Shown: positions 19,078-28,538 of the stretch, one piece after another | How the letters are laid out: each line of letters opens with the position of its first letter | Numbering within the stretch: the stretch's first letter is position 1 | Assembly: GCF_000092305.1 (NCBI RefSeq) | Contig: NC_014122.1 | Location: forward strand, 434,001 to 498,000 | DNA from: Methanocaldococcus infernus ME | GTDB lineage: Archaea > AGJL01 > Methanococci > Methanococcales > Methanocaldococcaceae | Reading direction: 5' to 3' | DNA length: 64,000 nucleotides | Position numbers and translations under genes: made by a program | The notes under the pieces: generated by a model | What the model was told of the DNA's origin: nothing | What the model saw: only the letters and a program-made list of their open reading frames with translations | Database searches by the model: none

Positions 19078-20148
19078 ATGAAAATTTGCATTGCAGGGGC
19101 AGGACTTGCTGGCTCATTACTCTACTATTTCTTAAAAAACTTTGGCTTTAATGTAGATGTTTATGATCCAGGGATTATAAGAGGTTGTAGAAGTTTAAAC
19201 TTTGTATTTCAAAATAAAGAGGAGAGAAGTTTATTTAAGAAAGTTTGTAAATACTTAAATGTTTATATCAATGACTATATTGTTAAAGAAGCTGATCTAA
19301 TAATAAATGATAAGAAGGTTAATAAGTGCTATATCATCAACAAAACAAAATTTGTTGAGAATGTTTTACCAAGAACCTTAATAATTCATAGAGAATACAA
19401 ACCAATGAGCTCAGTAATGAGGGCTAAAGTAGATGAGTTAGGAAACTTAATTAAAGAATATTCTTCAGAGGATCATGGGAAAGACTATAAATTAATTGTA
19501 GATGCCTCTGGAGTGTCAAAAGTTATGCAGGAAAAGAAGTTTAATGATGATATAAAAACTTGCCAATTTATTATTAGAAGCTTTAAAAAAATTGATGACT
19601 ATATCATTGAAAATATAAGCTTAGCTAAAGGAAAACCTCTATTGCAATACTTCTGGATAACTCCAATGGTTGAAGATGGAACTTACCATATTGGATGTAG
19701 CTCTTACAACATGAGCTATATAGAGATGAAGTCTAAGGTTTTAGAGTATATAAAAGAAGTGTTTGGAAGTGGTTATGATATTGTTTGCAATTGTAATAAT
19801 GTAATTAATGGTAGCCTAATGAGGGAGAGTAGATTAGGAGGAATTTATAAAGGTAGGGCTATAGCAAGTATAGGAGAAGCTGGGGGGTTAATATCTCTTT
19901 TAGGGTTTGGTAATGTTTATGCCTTCCTCTCCCCTTTCTTGTTAGCCAAGTGCATTAACAAATATGGAATTGAAGATGGGATAATTAGATATAAAAATTT
20001 AGTATCTAAAACCTTCAGCTACTTAGATGAGAGAAAAATAGCATTGAAAAGATGTAATATTTTAAAAGTACCAAAGATTTTAAAAGAGAGCTTATCCATA
20101 TCAATGAGTGACTGTTTAGAGCTTATGATGAAATCTTACTTATACTAA
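19078..20148 (+). CDS. FAD-dependent oxidoreductase, geranylgeranyl reductase-like
   Basis: A 356-residue flavoprotein starting at the ATG at 19078, directly behind GGGGGGTGTTT. It opens with the dinucleotide-binding fold KICIAGAGLAGSLLYYFLK. Later motifs are LIVDASG and the second FAD motif GRAIASIGEAGGLISLLGFGN, the arrangement of the geranylgeranyl reductase/FixC family. Archaea use such enzymes to saturate isoprenoid lipid chains, and methanogens have several paralogues. The low conservation in the middle leaves the substrate open. Confidence 0.65.
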   Translation: MKICIAGAGLAGSLLYYFLKNFGFNVDVYDPGIIRGCRSLNFVFQNKEERSLFKKVCKYLNVYINDYIVKEADLIINDKKVNKCYIINKTKFVENVLPRTLIIHREYKPMSSVMRAKVDELGNLIKEYSSEDHGKDYKLIVDASGVSKVMQEKKFNDDIKTCQFIIRSFKKIDDYIIENISLAKGKPLLQYFWITPMVEDGTYHIGCSSYNMSYIEMKSKVLEYIKEVFGSGYDIVCNCNNVINGSLMRESRLGGIYKGRAIASIGEAGGLISLLGFGNVYAFLSPFLLAKCINKYGIEDGIIRYKNLVSKTFSYLDERKIALKRCNILKVPKILKESLSISMSDCLELMMKSYLY

Positions 20149-20364
20149 AGCCTTTAACACCCTATCAGTAACTTCTTCTGGAGGAATTTCCTCTATTTTT
20201 AATATTTTTATTCTACTTCTCTTAACCTTGTAAAGCCCTCCAAAGTCAGAGTATAACTTTTCTAAAGCATGCTCTTCCTTAAGAGCTTTATATTCCTTTC
20301 TAAAGAACATTGGTTCTTTTTTTGATTTTAGGACTAATCCTTCTATTCTGAAGATCTTAGCCAA
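20140..20364 (-). CDS. rpl20A: Ribosomal protein LX (eL20 / L18a-type)
   Basis: A 74-residue protein starting at a TTG at 20364. GGAGGTGA lies five bases before it and overlaps the upstream Pcc1 stop; the GTG at 20373 falls inside that site. The YKALKEEHALEKLYSDFG block followed by YKVKRSRIKILKIEEI is the family signature of the archaeal LX protein of the large subunit. It ends a ribosome and transcription cluster and converges on the flavoprotein gene with a nine-base overlap. Confidence 0.82.
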   Translation of the reverse strand: MAKIFRIEGLVLKSKKEPMFFRKEYKALKEEHALEKLYSDFGGLYKVKRSRIKILKIEEIPPEEVTDRVLKALV

Positions 20365-20369
20365 GAGCC

Positions 20370-20615
20370 TCACCTCCCTTTTATTAAATTAAAGACATTC
20401 TGAGAAACTGAGATCCATCTTAAATAGGAATAGATAGAGGCTTTCAATATTGAGAGATCTTCTGATTCAACATAAATCTTAATTCTCTTTCCCTCCCTCT
20501 CCATCTTAGCCCTTGATCTAATTTGAGAGTCTATATGCTCTAAATATATAGCATTATATATTACTTCTGCCTCCTCTTCAGAGTTGAAGGTTATAACTAA
20601 ATTAAAGGAGTTCAT
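20370..20615 (-). CDS. pcc1: KEOPS complex subunit Pcc1
   Basis: An 81-residue protein with the Pcc1 pattern: a strand, the helix EEEAEVIYNAIYLEH, then KMEREGKRIKIYVESEDLSILKASIYSYLRWI. In KEOPS it serves as the dimerisation platform for Kae1 in threonylcarbamoylation (t6A) of tRNA. Placement between Brix and LX genes is typical of archaea. The start is uncertain: the ATG at 20615 gives the family length, while an ATG at 20651 adds 12 residues that overlap the preceding gene. Confidence 0.82.
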   Translation of the reverse strand: MNSFNLVITFNSEEEAEVIYNAIYLEHIDSQIRSRAKMEREGKRIKIYVESEDLSILKASIYSYLRWISVSQNVFNLIKGR

Positions 20616-20634
20616 ATTAAACACAAAAAATTTT

Positions 20635-21144
20635 TTAATATAGAGAGTCAAAGATTTTCAAAGATTTAACCCTTATTAGAGGCCCTATCTTAGCCCTTCC
20701 CTTATAAAATTGCATAGCAAAAAGATACTTTGGATCTCTCTCTAACCTTAAGATGATCTCAGCATCTTCATTAAGATTTAAATGTCTAAATAAAAATTTA
20801 TCATAGTTGTCATAGATCTCTTTAAACCCTTCCTTTTCCCAGAGTTTGTCATCAACCACTAATTTTACTCCATCTTTATTATATATTTTTGAGCCACAGA
20901 TCTCTCTTTGTAACTTAACTGTGATAAAGCTTGATAATCTTTTACAATTTTCAACATCATAAACTACCAAAGTTCCAGGATTTCCTTTAAACTCTCCAAT
21001 AAGTAAGATATGCTTATCAATATCAAAAAGTTCTTTTAAAGATAGCTTCCCCCTCTGAATATAGGGAAGATTTAAAGTTCTTTCTAAATCTCTTAAAAAG
21101 CTTCTTGTTCTCTGAGAGGGCTTTCTTGAGCTTGTTATGATCAT
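20635..21144 (-). CDS. Brix-domain ribosome biogenesis protein
   Basis: A 169-residue protein beginning [20 protein letters not shown], the classic opening of archaeal Brix/Imp4-like proteins. [30 protein letters not shown] and a C-terminal [20 protein letters not shown] follow. Such proteins assist rRNA folding and large-subunit assembly. The gene lies two bases after rpoP. Length matches the single-domain archaeal form. Confidence 0.88.
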   Translation of the reverse strand: MIITSSRKPSQRTRSFLRDLERTLNLPYIQRGKLSLKELFDIDKHILLIGEFKGNPGTLVVYDVENCKRLSSFITVKLQREICGSKIYNKDGVKLVVDDKLWEKEGFKEIYDNYDKFLFRHLNLNEDAEIILRLERDPKYLFAMQFYKGRAKIGPLIRVKSLKIFDSLY

Positions 21145-21146
21145 GG

Positions 21147-21287
21147 TTATCTTGCCTTAACATGTTTAACAACTTTAGGCCTTAGCTTAATTAAAATTTT
21201 ATAGCTACAGTATGGACACCTAACCCTTCCTCCAAGCTCTTCCAAGGAGATGATTTTTTTACAATTTAAGCATTTATATTCAACCAT
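21147..21287 (-). CDS. rpoP: RNA polymerase subunit P (RpoP, Rpb12-type)
   Basis: A 46-residue gene, translated here by hand from the ATG at 21287 to the TAA at 21149-21147. It reads [20 protein letters not shown], then [20 protein letters not shown] and a short basic end. The two CxxC zinc ligands CLNC and CPYC and the RCPYC..KIL..RP core identify the archaeal Rpo12/RpoP subunit. It lies one base after the L37Ae stop and two bases before the Brix gene, the expected position in this conserved cluster. Confidence 0.95.
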   Translation of the reverse strand: MVEYKCLNCKKIISLEELGGRVRCPYCSYKILIKLRPKVVKHVKAR

Positions 21288-21288
21288 A

Positions 21289-21567
21289 TTACTCCTCCTT
21301 ATTCTCAACTATTCTCCTTATAGCCTTTGTTACAGCCTTTCCTGCTCCAGTTTCTGGTGTGTAAGCTCCTCCAGCTATTTTAGCTCCACACTTTCCACAG
21401 ACCCAGATTGAGGTTGAAACTCTCTTCAACTTTTGGAATCCACAGACAGGGCACTTGTATTTTTTCTTAGCCTTAACTTCAACATCTCTAACTCTTGCTC
21501 TAATCTTTAACCCATATCTTGCTCCAAATCTACCAGCTGGTCCTACCTTTTTTGTGTGGCTGAACAA
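21289..21567 (-). CDS. rpl37ae: Ribosomal protein L37Ae (eL43)
   Basis: A 92-residue protein with the family opening [17 protein letters not shown], the zinc ribbon [11 protein letters not shown] and [13 protein letters not shown], and the C-terminal [10 protein letters not shown]. It starts at a TTG with GAGGTGAT four bases upstream. It lies between the SBDS and rpoP genes as in most euryarchaea. Confidence 0.96.
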   Translation of the reverse strand: MFSHTKKVGPAGRFGARYGLKIRARVRDVEVKAKKKYKCPVCGFQKLKRVSTSIWVCGKCGAKIAGGAYTPETGAGKAVTKAIRRIVENKEE

Positions 21568-21577
21568 TTAAATCACC

Positions 21578-22285
21578 TCATTCACTGTATTTCTTTAAAA
21601 CCTTAGCTTGGAAATTATTCTTTGTTATCTTACTTAACTCAGAGTAGAATTCAGATTCTATCCCACTTGGAATTTCAATAAGAACTATTAATGAGCCATC
21701 AGAAGCCCATTCTTCTTGCTTAACAGCTCCAAATTTGTATAAGAAGCTGTAAGCTTTTGAAGCATATTCAGGAGGAATTTTAACAGCTATGTCTCTCTTC
21801 TCAAATCTTATAGGAAGTAATCTTTTCAGCTTTTTAACAATCTCAGGAACTTGCTCTTCAGCACTTCTATAAATATCTATATTTATTTTTAGCTCTTCAA
21901 GAGCCTTCTCTATCCTATGTGGTGGGTGAGGAGTGTCTGTCTGAGGGTTAATGGTGTTTCTACAGATGATAGTTATTATTTGCCTCTTCTTCTGCTCTTT
22001 AATCTCCTCTCTCTGCTTAGCTGTTAGTTGAACATGCCCTTTAATAATTATCTTCTTTGCAATCTCTTTAATGTCTGTAGTACCAAAAACCTTTATTAAT
22101 AGCTCTTCAGGAGCCTTCTCTCCTTTGTTGGCATCTTTAAAAACCACATCTGTAGCTAAGAGTTCATCAAAATCTACTTCTTGCCCTTCCTTAAGCTTTG
22201 CAGCTAAGTAAGGGTCAACCAAAATTTCAAACTTCTCTCCATGTGATGTATATCTTGCAATTACAGCCTCCTCTAAGGACACCAT
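21578..22285 (-). CDS. Ribosome maturation protein SBDS (Sdo1)
   Basis: A 235-residue protein with the three-domain SBDS layout. The N-terminal FYSH-like domain contains YTSHGEKFEILVDP and DVVFKDANKGEKA, followed by the central NPQTDTPHPPHRIEKAL. The C-terminal ferredoxin-like domain includes LLPIRFEKRDIAVKIP. It releases anti-association factor aIF6 from the large subunit. The ATG at 22285 follows GGTGAT. In most archaea the exosome genes rrp4, rrp41 and rrp42 follow; here L37Ae follows directly. Confidence 0.96.
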   Translation of the reverse strand: MVSLEEAVIARYTSHGEKFEILVDPYLAAKLKEGQEVDFDELLATDVVFKDANKGEKAPEELLIKVFGTTDIKEIAKKIIIKGHVQLTAKQREEIKEQKKRQIITIICRNTINPQTDTPHPPHRIEKALEELKINIDIYRSAEEQVPEIVKKLKRLLPIRFEKRDIAVKIPPEYASKAYSFLYKFGAVKQEEWASDGSLIVLIEIPSGIESEFYSELSKITKNNFQAKVLKKYSE

Positions 22286-22354
22286 AATAATCACCAAGAT
22301 TCTATATAAATTTTATTGTTTCACTAATATAACTAATAAATTTGAATTTAAATT

Positions 22355-23827
22355 TTATTGGAGAAGTAAGTTTATCCCTTCCATAACTGCATTAACAGAG
22401 GCTCTTATGATGTCAGAGTCTGCCTTTTTAACCTCTACAGTATTAACCCCCTTTCTCAGCTTGACAGTAACCTCTATTATAGCATCAGTTCCTCCACCTA
22501 TAGCCTCTACCTTATACTCCTCTAACTTTATATCAGCAACTCCACTTATTGCCTTTCTAACTGCATTTATTGCTGCATCAACTGGCCCAACACCATAGGC
22601 AGTTTCTATTAGTAACCTATCTTCCCCTTTATAGTGAAGCTTTACTGAAGCTATAGGAGTTATCTTATTCCCAGAAACAACTGTTAGCTCATCTAACTCA
22701 ATCTTCTCCTCTAAGTCTTTTCCTAACACATCTTTAACTATAGCCATTAGATCAGCATCAGATACATACTTTCCAAGATCTCCAAGCTCTTTTATCTTCT
22801 CATAAATTTTATTTATCTGTTCTTCACTTGCCTCTATTCCCATAAGCTTTAGCTTGTAAATTAAAGCCTTTCTTCCTGAATGTTTTCCTAAAATAATTCT
22901 TCTCTTATTCCCAACAACCTCAGGGGAGATTGGCTCATAGGTTTTAGTATTCTTAATTAACCCATCTACATGTATCCCTGCCTCATGGGCAAAGGCATTA
23001 TCTCCAACAATAGCCTTATTTGGAGGAACTGGAAGTTTCATTAGCCTTGCTACTAACCTTGAAACTTCATAAAGTTTCTCTAACTTAATATTTGTCTCAA
23101 TATTGTATAGGAATTTTAAAGCTGTTACCACCTCTTCCAAAGCAGCATTTCCGGCCCTTTCTCCTATGCCATTAACTGTTACATGGCACTGAACAGCCCC
23201 CCCAAGGATTGCTGAGCAAGTATTGGCTGTAGCCATTCCAAAGTCATTATGGCAATGGACAGAGACAGGCAACTTTATCTCAGAGGTTATCTTTTTAAAG
23301 AGCTCTTCACTCTTTTGAGGAGTTAGAACTCCAACAGTGTCACAGACACAGACTCTATCAGCTAAGTTTTCCCCAGCTTTAAATAGTTTAATTAAAAAGT
23401 TCAGCTCAGCCCTTGTAGCATCTTCAGCTGAGAGTTCAACAATTAACCCATGATCTTTAGCATATTCAATAGCATTAACAGCTAAGTCTAAGACTTCATC
23501 TTCACTCTTCTTTAACTTATACTTAATATGAATTGGAGAGGAGGGAACAACTAAGTGTATGCTGTCAACTTCACACTCTATAGCAGCATCTATATCTACT
23601 GTTAAAGGCCTTACAAAGGAACAGATTTCAGCATTTAAGTTTTCTCTTGTAATTAACTTTATTCCTTCCCTCTCTCCTTTTGAAGTTATGGCTGATCCAG
23701 CCTCTATAACATCTACTCCAAGCTCATCTAAGGCTTTAGCTATCTCCAACTTATCACTTGGTGTTAATGAAACCCCTGGAGTTTGCTCTCCATCCCTTAG
23801 AGTGGTGTCAAAAACCCTAACCTTCAT
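22355..23827 (-). CDS. cimA: (R)-citramalate synthase
   Basis: A 490-residue enzyme of the isopropylmalate/citramalate synthase family. It has the catalytic motif FDTTLRDGEQTPG, VHCHNDFGMATAN, GIGERAGNAALEEV, the regulatory LeuA-type C-terminal domain and its GVGPVDAAINA segment. The sequence follows the methanocaldococcal CimA that condenses acetyl-CoA with pyruvate to start threonine-independent isoleucine synthesis. Isopropylmalate synthase is the main alternative, but family resemblance favours citramalate. The ATG overlaps the cbiD stop by four bases (ATGA), with AGGTGAG upstream. Confidence 0.82.
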   Translation of the reverse strand: MKVRVFDTTLRDGEQTPGVSLTPSDKLEIAKALDELGVDVIEAGSAITSKGEREGIKLITRENLNAEICSFVRPLTVDIDAAIECEVDSIHLVVPSSPIHIKYKLKKSEDEVLDLAVNAIEYAKDHGLIVELSAEDATRAELNFLIKLFKAGENLADRVCVCDTVGVLTPQKSEELFKKITSEIKLPVSVHCHNDFGMATANTCSAILGGAVQCHVTVNGIGERAGNAALEEVVTALKFLYNIETNIKLEKLYEVSRLVARLMKLPVPPNKAIVGDNAFAHEAGIHVDGLIKNTKTYEPISPEVVGNKRRIILGKHSGRKALIYKLKLMGIEASEEQINKIYEKIKELGDLGKYVSDADLMAIVKDVLGKDLEEKIELDELTVVSGNKITPIASVKLHYKGEDRLLIETAYGVGPVDAAINAVRKAISGVADIKLEEYKVEAIGGGTDAIIEVTVKLRKGVNTVEVKKADSDIIRASVNAVMEGINLLLQ

Positions 23828-24894
23828 GTTTTCTCACCTAAGATATTTCCTTTTAAATCTACAATTATACATTTAAACTTAATGTTCCATTTTTCCTCAG
23901 CCCTTTCAACTACTCTTTTGGCTATTAAATTAAAGACATCTTTTAAAACATTTTTGTCTTCCAATAGCTTTATCACTTCTTCAGTAGTGTTTGCATACAA
24001 AACCTTTTTAATATCTTCCTTCTCCAAAAATAAAGAGGAGTAAGCTGTTAAAATTTCATTCCTTGCATCAGCTACTTTTGAGTGAGTATTATAGATGCCA
24101 GCAGCTAACTTAATAATTTTCCCAGCATGGCCTAAGATAGTTATCTCCTTAACACCTTTCTCCTCAGCCTTGTCAAGCATGTAACCCCAAAAGTTGGAAA
24201 CTATTACTATTTGATCCTCACTACAGTTTAAGAGCTTCTTAGCCATCCTTAAACCAATGTTTCCAGGGACAAAGATTAAATGCTTAAATCCTGAGGCTAA
24301 GGCTACATCAATCTGAGAAACTAAGGATTTTTTATAGGCTTCATTGGACATAGGCTTAACAATTCCAGTAGTCCCTAATATTGATAATCCTTTAACTATC
24401 CCCAACTTAGGATTTAGTGTTTTCTTAGCCAACTCTTCCCCTTTAGGGATAATTATTTCTATCTCAAAGGTTTCATTATCATCCAAATATTTGATTAAAT
24501 TGTTTATTATCATCTCCTTAGGCTTAGGATTTATAGCCTTCTCTCCCTTCTTAACAGGAAGCCCATCCTTAGTTACAATTCCAACCCCTTTACCACCTTT
24601 AATAACCACTCCTTTATCTCCTTTCTTTAACTTAGCTTCAACCACTATCTCAATGCCATTAGTTATATCACAGTCTTCTCCAGCATCTTTTATAACTGTC
24701 ACTCTAACTTTATCTCCTAACCTTTCAATCTTTTCTATTGGGATAATTAACTTATCTCCATCCAAGTTAAAGACTTCAATATAATCCACTATCTTATTAA
24801 ATTTTAAATAAAATAGAGCTGCTAATGATGCTGCAGCCACACATGAGCCTGTTGTATAGCCAAATTTCTGCTTTTTCCTGAAGTCATAGATCAA
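23824..24894 (-). CDS. cbiD: Cobalt-precorrin-5B C1-methyltransferase
   Basis: A 356-residue CbiD starting at a TTG (24894). The N-terminal FGYTTGSCVAAASLAAL is the strongest family signature, supported by KDAGEDCDITNGIEIVV, GGKGVGIVTKDGL and GHAGKIIKLAAGIYNTHS. It acts in anaerobic cobamide (B12) synthesis, which methanogens need for methyl transfer. The ribosome binding site is weak (GTGGTCA), so the exact start is less certain. It is followed by cimA in an overlapping arrangement, with no functional link seen. Confidence 0.92.
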   Translation of the reverse strand: MIYDFRKKQKFGYTTGSCVAAASLAALFYLKFNKIVDYIEVFNLDGDKLIIPIEKIERLGDKVRVTVIKDAGEDCDITNGIEIVVEAKLKKGDKGVVIKGGKGVGIVTKDGLPVKKGEKAINPKPKEMIINNLIKYLDDNETFEIEIIIPKGEELAKKTLNPKLGIVKGLSILGTTGIVKPMSNEAYKKSLVSQIDVALASGFKHLIFVPGNIGLRMAKKLLNCSEDQIVIVSNFWGYMLDKAEEKGVKEITILGHAGKIIKLAAGIYNTHSKVADARNEILTAYSSLFLEKEDIKKVLYANTTEEVIKLLEDKNVLKDVFNLIAKRVVERAEEKWNIKFKCIIVDLKGNILGEKT

Positions 24895-24904
24895 TGTTGA
24901 CCAC

Positions 24905-25864
24905 TTACAAACTTTCTATGAAGTTAAAAACATCTTCTATTTCCTCTTCCCTTAACCCATTCCTTAAAATTGTCCATCTCTTCCTTATTTTTGGAGCTAA
25001 GGTTAAAGCTTCCCGTGCTATCTCTCTGTCTATCCCCAAATCTTCAAATGTTATAGGAGCCTTAACCTTTTTTAAGCTTTCTAAGATTTCCTCTAAGTAA
25101 TTCTCCCTACCCTCTTTTTTATGTAAGTAGGAGATAATTAAAGTTCCAACCCCACACTGTTCTCCATGTAAGCTATTAAAATTATATTTCTCTTTTAGGA
25201 GATCAAGGGCATGGGAAAATAAATGCTCTCCACCAGAGGCTGGTCTTGTTGTATTAGCCATAGCTATACAAATCCCACTACCAATTAAAGCTTTAGTTAG
25301 CTTACTAACATACTCTTCTAAGTTGGAGTTTAAAATATAATTTATTAGTTCTTTAGCTATAGTCATTGAAAAGATTGCTGAGCCTTCACTAAACTTCTCA
25401 TTAACCTCTTCCTTAGCCAACTTCCAATCTAAGACAGCTGTAATATTAGAGACTATATCTCCTAAACCAGCCCTTAAAAGTCTTTTTGGAGACTTTTCAA
25501 TAATGTCTATATCTGCTATAACAGCTATTGGAGCTGTGGCTAAAAAAGAAGGCTTTTTTAAGGCTACAACTGGAGATGATATGCCATCATTTGATGCAGT
25601 TGTTGGAACACTTATAACAGGAAGCTTATTTTTGTAGGCAATATATTTAGCTACATCTATAGCCTTTCCTCCTCCTAAGCCTATGATACAGTCATAACCC
25701 TTTACTTCAATCTCTTCATCATACAACACTAAGTCATAGTCAAATTTATTATACTTCTTAGTATTCCTCCCAGAAACAACTAAGGGATTTTTTAAATTTA
25801 GTTTCTCCAAGACTTCAGGAAGTGAATTAAGAGCTTTCCTTTTAATAATTGTATATCTTGGCAT
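24905..25864 (-). CDS. egsA: NAD(P)-dependent sn-glycerol-1-phosphate dehydrogenase
   Basis: A 319-residue enzyme that makes sn-glycerol-1-phosphate, the backbone of archaeal ether lipids. It has the nucleotide motif [29 protein letters not shown] and the metal-site residues in [10 protein letters not shown]...[17 protein letters not shown] and LHGEQCGVG. The ATG at 25864 shares one base with the hypF stop (TAATG) and follows TTGGAG. Length is slightly short of the usual 335-350 residues, but all motifs are intact. Confidence 0.95.
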   Translation of the reverse strand: MPRYTIIKRKALNSLPEVLEKLNLKNPLVVSGRNTKKYNKFDYDLVLYDEEIEVKGYDCIIGLGGGKAIDVAKYIAYKNKLPVISVPTTASNDGISSPVVALKKPSFLATAPIAVIADIDIIEKSPKRLLRAGLGDIVSNITAVLDWKLAKEEVNEKFSEGSAIFSMTIAKELINYILNSNLEEYVSKLTKALIGSGICIAMANTTRPASGGEHLFSHALDLLKEKYNFNSLHGEQCGVGTLIISYLHKKEGRENYLEEILESLKKVKAPITFEDLGIDREIAREALTLAPKIRKRWTILRNGLREEEIEDVFNFIESL

Positions 25865-28041
25865 TACAAGCTCCAAAAGTATCCCCCTAATCCTTGACCA
25901 AAGCTTATGCCCCCATCACCATTAGGAACCCTACTATGGTAGAGAAACTTTATTTTTTCTTCCTCACATCTCTCCTTAATTCTCTCAACAATAATTTTAT
26001 TGTATGACACTCCTCCAGTGATTCCAATGGTGTCAGAGAACTTCTTAGCTATTTCAAAGAGGCCATCAGCTAAGTAGATTAGAGAATAGTAAGCTATCTT
26101 CTCTATAGGCTCTTTATTTATTAGCATATTGTAGCATTCTTCAACTAAAGGGGTTGTCAATAAAATATTATTCTTTATCTTTGGCTCCACCTCTATATTA
26201 AACTCTTTTGCTCTTCCCTCTAACCTTATTGCTGGCTCTCCCTCATAGGTTTTTTCTTGGCATATATCTAACAAAGAGGAGATAGCATCTAAAACCCTTC
26301 CTGTTGATGTTGTTATTGGACTATTGATTCTCTTCTTTATTTGCATCTCTAAAATTTTGTTAACCTCAAACTTCTCAAAAACTTCATCTCCAATAGCTTT
26401 ATATAAAATAGAGAGAAGCATTCTAAAAGGGTACTTTACAGCTAAATCTCCTCCTGGTTGATACTGTTCTTCTAAGTGCCCAACCCTTTTAAACTTACCA
26501 CTATCAAACTTTAAAATTTCCCCTCCCCAGATCTTTCCATCTAAGCCATAGCCTAAACCATCTAAGGCTAAGATTATACACTCATCAAAATAATTATTGT
26601 CTCCTAAGAGACTATAGCCATGGGCAAAGTGATGCTGAACCTTTATTAAAGGAACATTAAACTTTTCTGAAAGCTCTTCAGCTAACTTTGTTGAGTTATA
26701 GAGAGGATGGAGATCAGAAACTATAAAGTCTATCTTGTCAGTGTTTGTTAGTTCCATCAACCTCTTAATGGCTTCTTTTAAAAATAAGAAGGTTTCATAC
26801 TTAGAAGTGTTCCCTATATGCTGAGATAAGTAAAATTTATTTCCCTTAACCAAGCAGACAGTTGAATTTAACTCAGCCCCAACACAGAGGAATGTAAAGT
26901 CATTCTTTATCTCAACCTCTATAGGCTCAGGAACATAGCCCCTTGATCTTCTTAAAAAAATGGCTCTTCCAGCTATGTATTTAACAACTGAGTCATCACA
27001 TCTATTTATTATCCTTCTATTGTGCATTAAATAACCATCAACCTTAAGCTTAACAATCTCCCCCTCATCTATAGCCATTGGCAAGCCTGGAAGGTTTGCT
27101 GAAGTAGCTACATAAGCAGGAACTTTGTTAAAGAGTAAATAGTGTAAGCCTGTATATGGTAGCATAACTCCAACAGTGTCTAAGTTGGAGACATACTCAG
27201 ATAAATAATAATCTTTAGACTTTTTTAAGACAACTATAGGCCTCTCTCTTGATGTTAATAGAATTTCTTCCTCTTTACTAAGAATAGCAAATTTTTTAAC
27301 TTCTTCAATTAAGCTCATAACAGCAAAGGGCTGAGATGGCCTATTTAATATCTCTCTCAACCTTAAAACAGGCTCATCCCTATCAGCCCTACAGAAGAGA
27401 TGATAGCCACCAATTCCTTTTATAGCTAAAATCTTTCCTTTTTCTAATAACTTGATAGCTTCTTTTATTGCTTCATCTCCCTCTTTATCATTTAAAAAAA
27501 CCCTTGGCCCACACTTAGGACAACATGTAGTTTGAGCATGAAACCTTCTATCCCTTGGATCTTCATATTCTTTTAAACACTCTTCACATAATGGAAAGTC
27601 TTTCATAGAAGTATTTTCCCTATCAAAGGGCAACTTCTCAGTAATTGTGAATCTTGGCCCACAGTTTATACAAGAGATAAAGGGATATCTATATCTTCTA
27701 TCCTTCTTATCAAACATCTCCTTTAAGCAGAGATTACAGATAGCTATATCTGGAGGAATAGCACTATTTCCTCCAAAGCCATCACTCTCTAAGATGTAGA
27801 AGTCACTGAACTCATTCCCTTCAAAGTCTTCAACAACTATCTTATTAATCTTAGCTAACTCTGGTTTTTTTCTTTCAATGTCTTTAATAAAGCTCTCTAT
27901 ATTGTCTCCAGAGACAACTATCTCAACATAGGTTCCGCAGTTCTTTACATAGCCCTTTAAATTGTAAGACTTAGCCAAGTTGTAAATGAAAGGTCTAAAA
28001 CCAACTCCTTGAACTATTCCTTCAACTCTTATCCTTTTCAT
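25864..28041 (-). CDS. hypF: Carbamoyltransferase HypF
   Basis: A 725-residue HypF with all expected parts in order. These are an acylphosphatase domain ([19 protein letters not shown]), two zinc fingers (CNLCLKE...CINCGPR and CEECLKE...CCPKCGPR), a YrdC-like domain ([22 protein letters not shown]) and a Kae1-like domain ([19 protein letters not shown]). It makes the thiocarbamate that becomes the cyanide ligands of NiFe hydrogenases, so it serves the Fru operon nearby. Length is normal for the family. Confidence 0.96.
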   Translation of the reverse strand: MKRIRVEGIVQGVGFRPFIYNLAKSYNLKGYVKNCGTYVEIVVSGDNIESFIKDIERKKPELAKINKIVVEDFEGNEFSDFYILESDGFGGNSAIPPDIAICNLCLKEMFDKKDRRYRYPFISCINCGPRFTITEKLPFDRENTSMKDFPLCEECLKEYEDPRDRRFHAQTTCCPKCGPRVFLNDKEGDEAIKEAIKLLEKGKILAIKGIGGYHLFCRADRDEPVLRLREILNRPSQPFAVMSLIEEVKKFAILSKEEEILLTSRERPIVVLKKSKDYYLSEYVSNLDTVGVMLPYTGLHYLLFNKVPAYVATSANLPGLPMAIDEGEIVKLKVDGYLMHNRRIINRCDDSVVKYIAGRAIFLRRSRGYVPEPIEVEIKNDFTFLCVGAELNSTVCLVKGNKFYLSQHIGNTSKYETFLFLKEAIKRLMELTNTDKIDFIVSDLHPLYNSTKLAEELSEKFNVPLIKVQHHFAHGYSLLGDNNYFDECIILALDGLGYGLDGKIWGGEILKFDSGKFKRVGHLEEQYQPGGDLAVKYPFRMLLSILYKAIGDEVFEKFEVNKILEMQIKKRINSPITTSTGRVLDAISSLLDICQEKTYEGEPAIRLEGRAKEFNIEVEPKIKNNILLTTPLVEECYNMLINKEPIEKIAYYSLIYLADGLFEIAKKFSDTIGITGGVSYNKIIVERIKERCEEEKIKFLYHSRVPNGDGGISFGQGLGGYFWSL

Positions 28042-28165
28042 AGCTTAGCAACCTCTTACACTTGGGGCAAATAAACCTCTTACCCACAGCTTTAAATTCA
28101 TGACCACAACTACATTTAATAGTTTTAACATACTTATTTAAAGTAGTTAGCTCTATCTTTATCAT
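28022..28165 (-). CDS. Small zinc-ribbon protein upstream of hypF
   Basis: A 47-residue frame read by hand from the ATG at 28165 to the TGA at 28024-28022. The middle reads KCSCGHEFKAVGKRFICPKC, giving two pairs of cysteines (CSC and CPKC) as in a small rubredoxin-like zinc ribbon, and it ends in a lysine-rich tail. It overlaps the start of hypF by 20 bases, which suggests translational coupling. The upstream ribosome binding site is weak. It was not recognised as HypA, which is longer. Confidence 0.5.
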   Translation of the reverse strand: MIKIELTTLNKYVKTIKCSCGHEFKAVGKRFICPKCKRLLSYEKDKS

Positions 28166-28192
28166 CTATATCCCCTATCAAAGGGTGTGAAA

Positions 28193-28537
28193 ATGAAAAA
28201 GTTTTTAATTTTATTTACTATACTTTTACTTTCAGGATGTTTAAATAATAATTCTAATAGCCATAGCTATGAAGCTCCTATTAAAGATGGAATTTTAGTT
28301 TTTACAACAGAGTACTGTCACTATTGTAAGATGTTAAAGCCTTACTTGGAGAAGTTGAAGGAAGAAGGTTATAATGTAGTTATTATTGATGCCAATGAGA
28401 ATAGAGAGTTGGCTGAAAAATTTAATGTTTTTGCTGTGCCAGCAGTCTTTTATATAAAGGATGGTAAGGTTGTTGATAAAACCATTGGCTACAACCCAGA
28501 GGAGTTATTTAATAAAGCTAAAAAATACTTTAAGTAA
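28193..28537 (+). CDS. Thioredoxin-like lipoprotein
   Basis: A 114-residue protein whose N-terminus is a lipoprotein signal (KKFLILFTILLLSGC, lipobox LSGC). A thioredoxin-fold domain follows with active site EYCHYCKML and the cis-proline loop VFAVPAVFYIKDGK. It would sit outside the membrane and transfer disulfides. The ATG at 28193 follows GGTGTGA; a GTG two codons earlier is in frame. A CcdA-like gene starts one base after its stop, so the pair probably forms a redox relay. Confidence 0.85.
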   Translation: MKKFLILFTILLLSGCLNNNSNSHSYEAPIKDGILVFTTEYCHYCKMLKPYLEKLKEEGYNVVIIDANENRELAEKFNVFAVPAVFYIKDGKVVDKTIGYNPEELFNKAKKYFK

Positions 28538-28538
28538 T

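Noticed and set aside
24344-24784. Long plus-strand open frame opposite cbiD
   Set aside because: It is a shadow of cbiD, without a ribosome binding site or recognisable motifs, and has the Ser/Ile/Leu-rich composition typical of antisense frames here.
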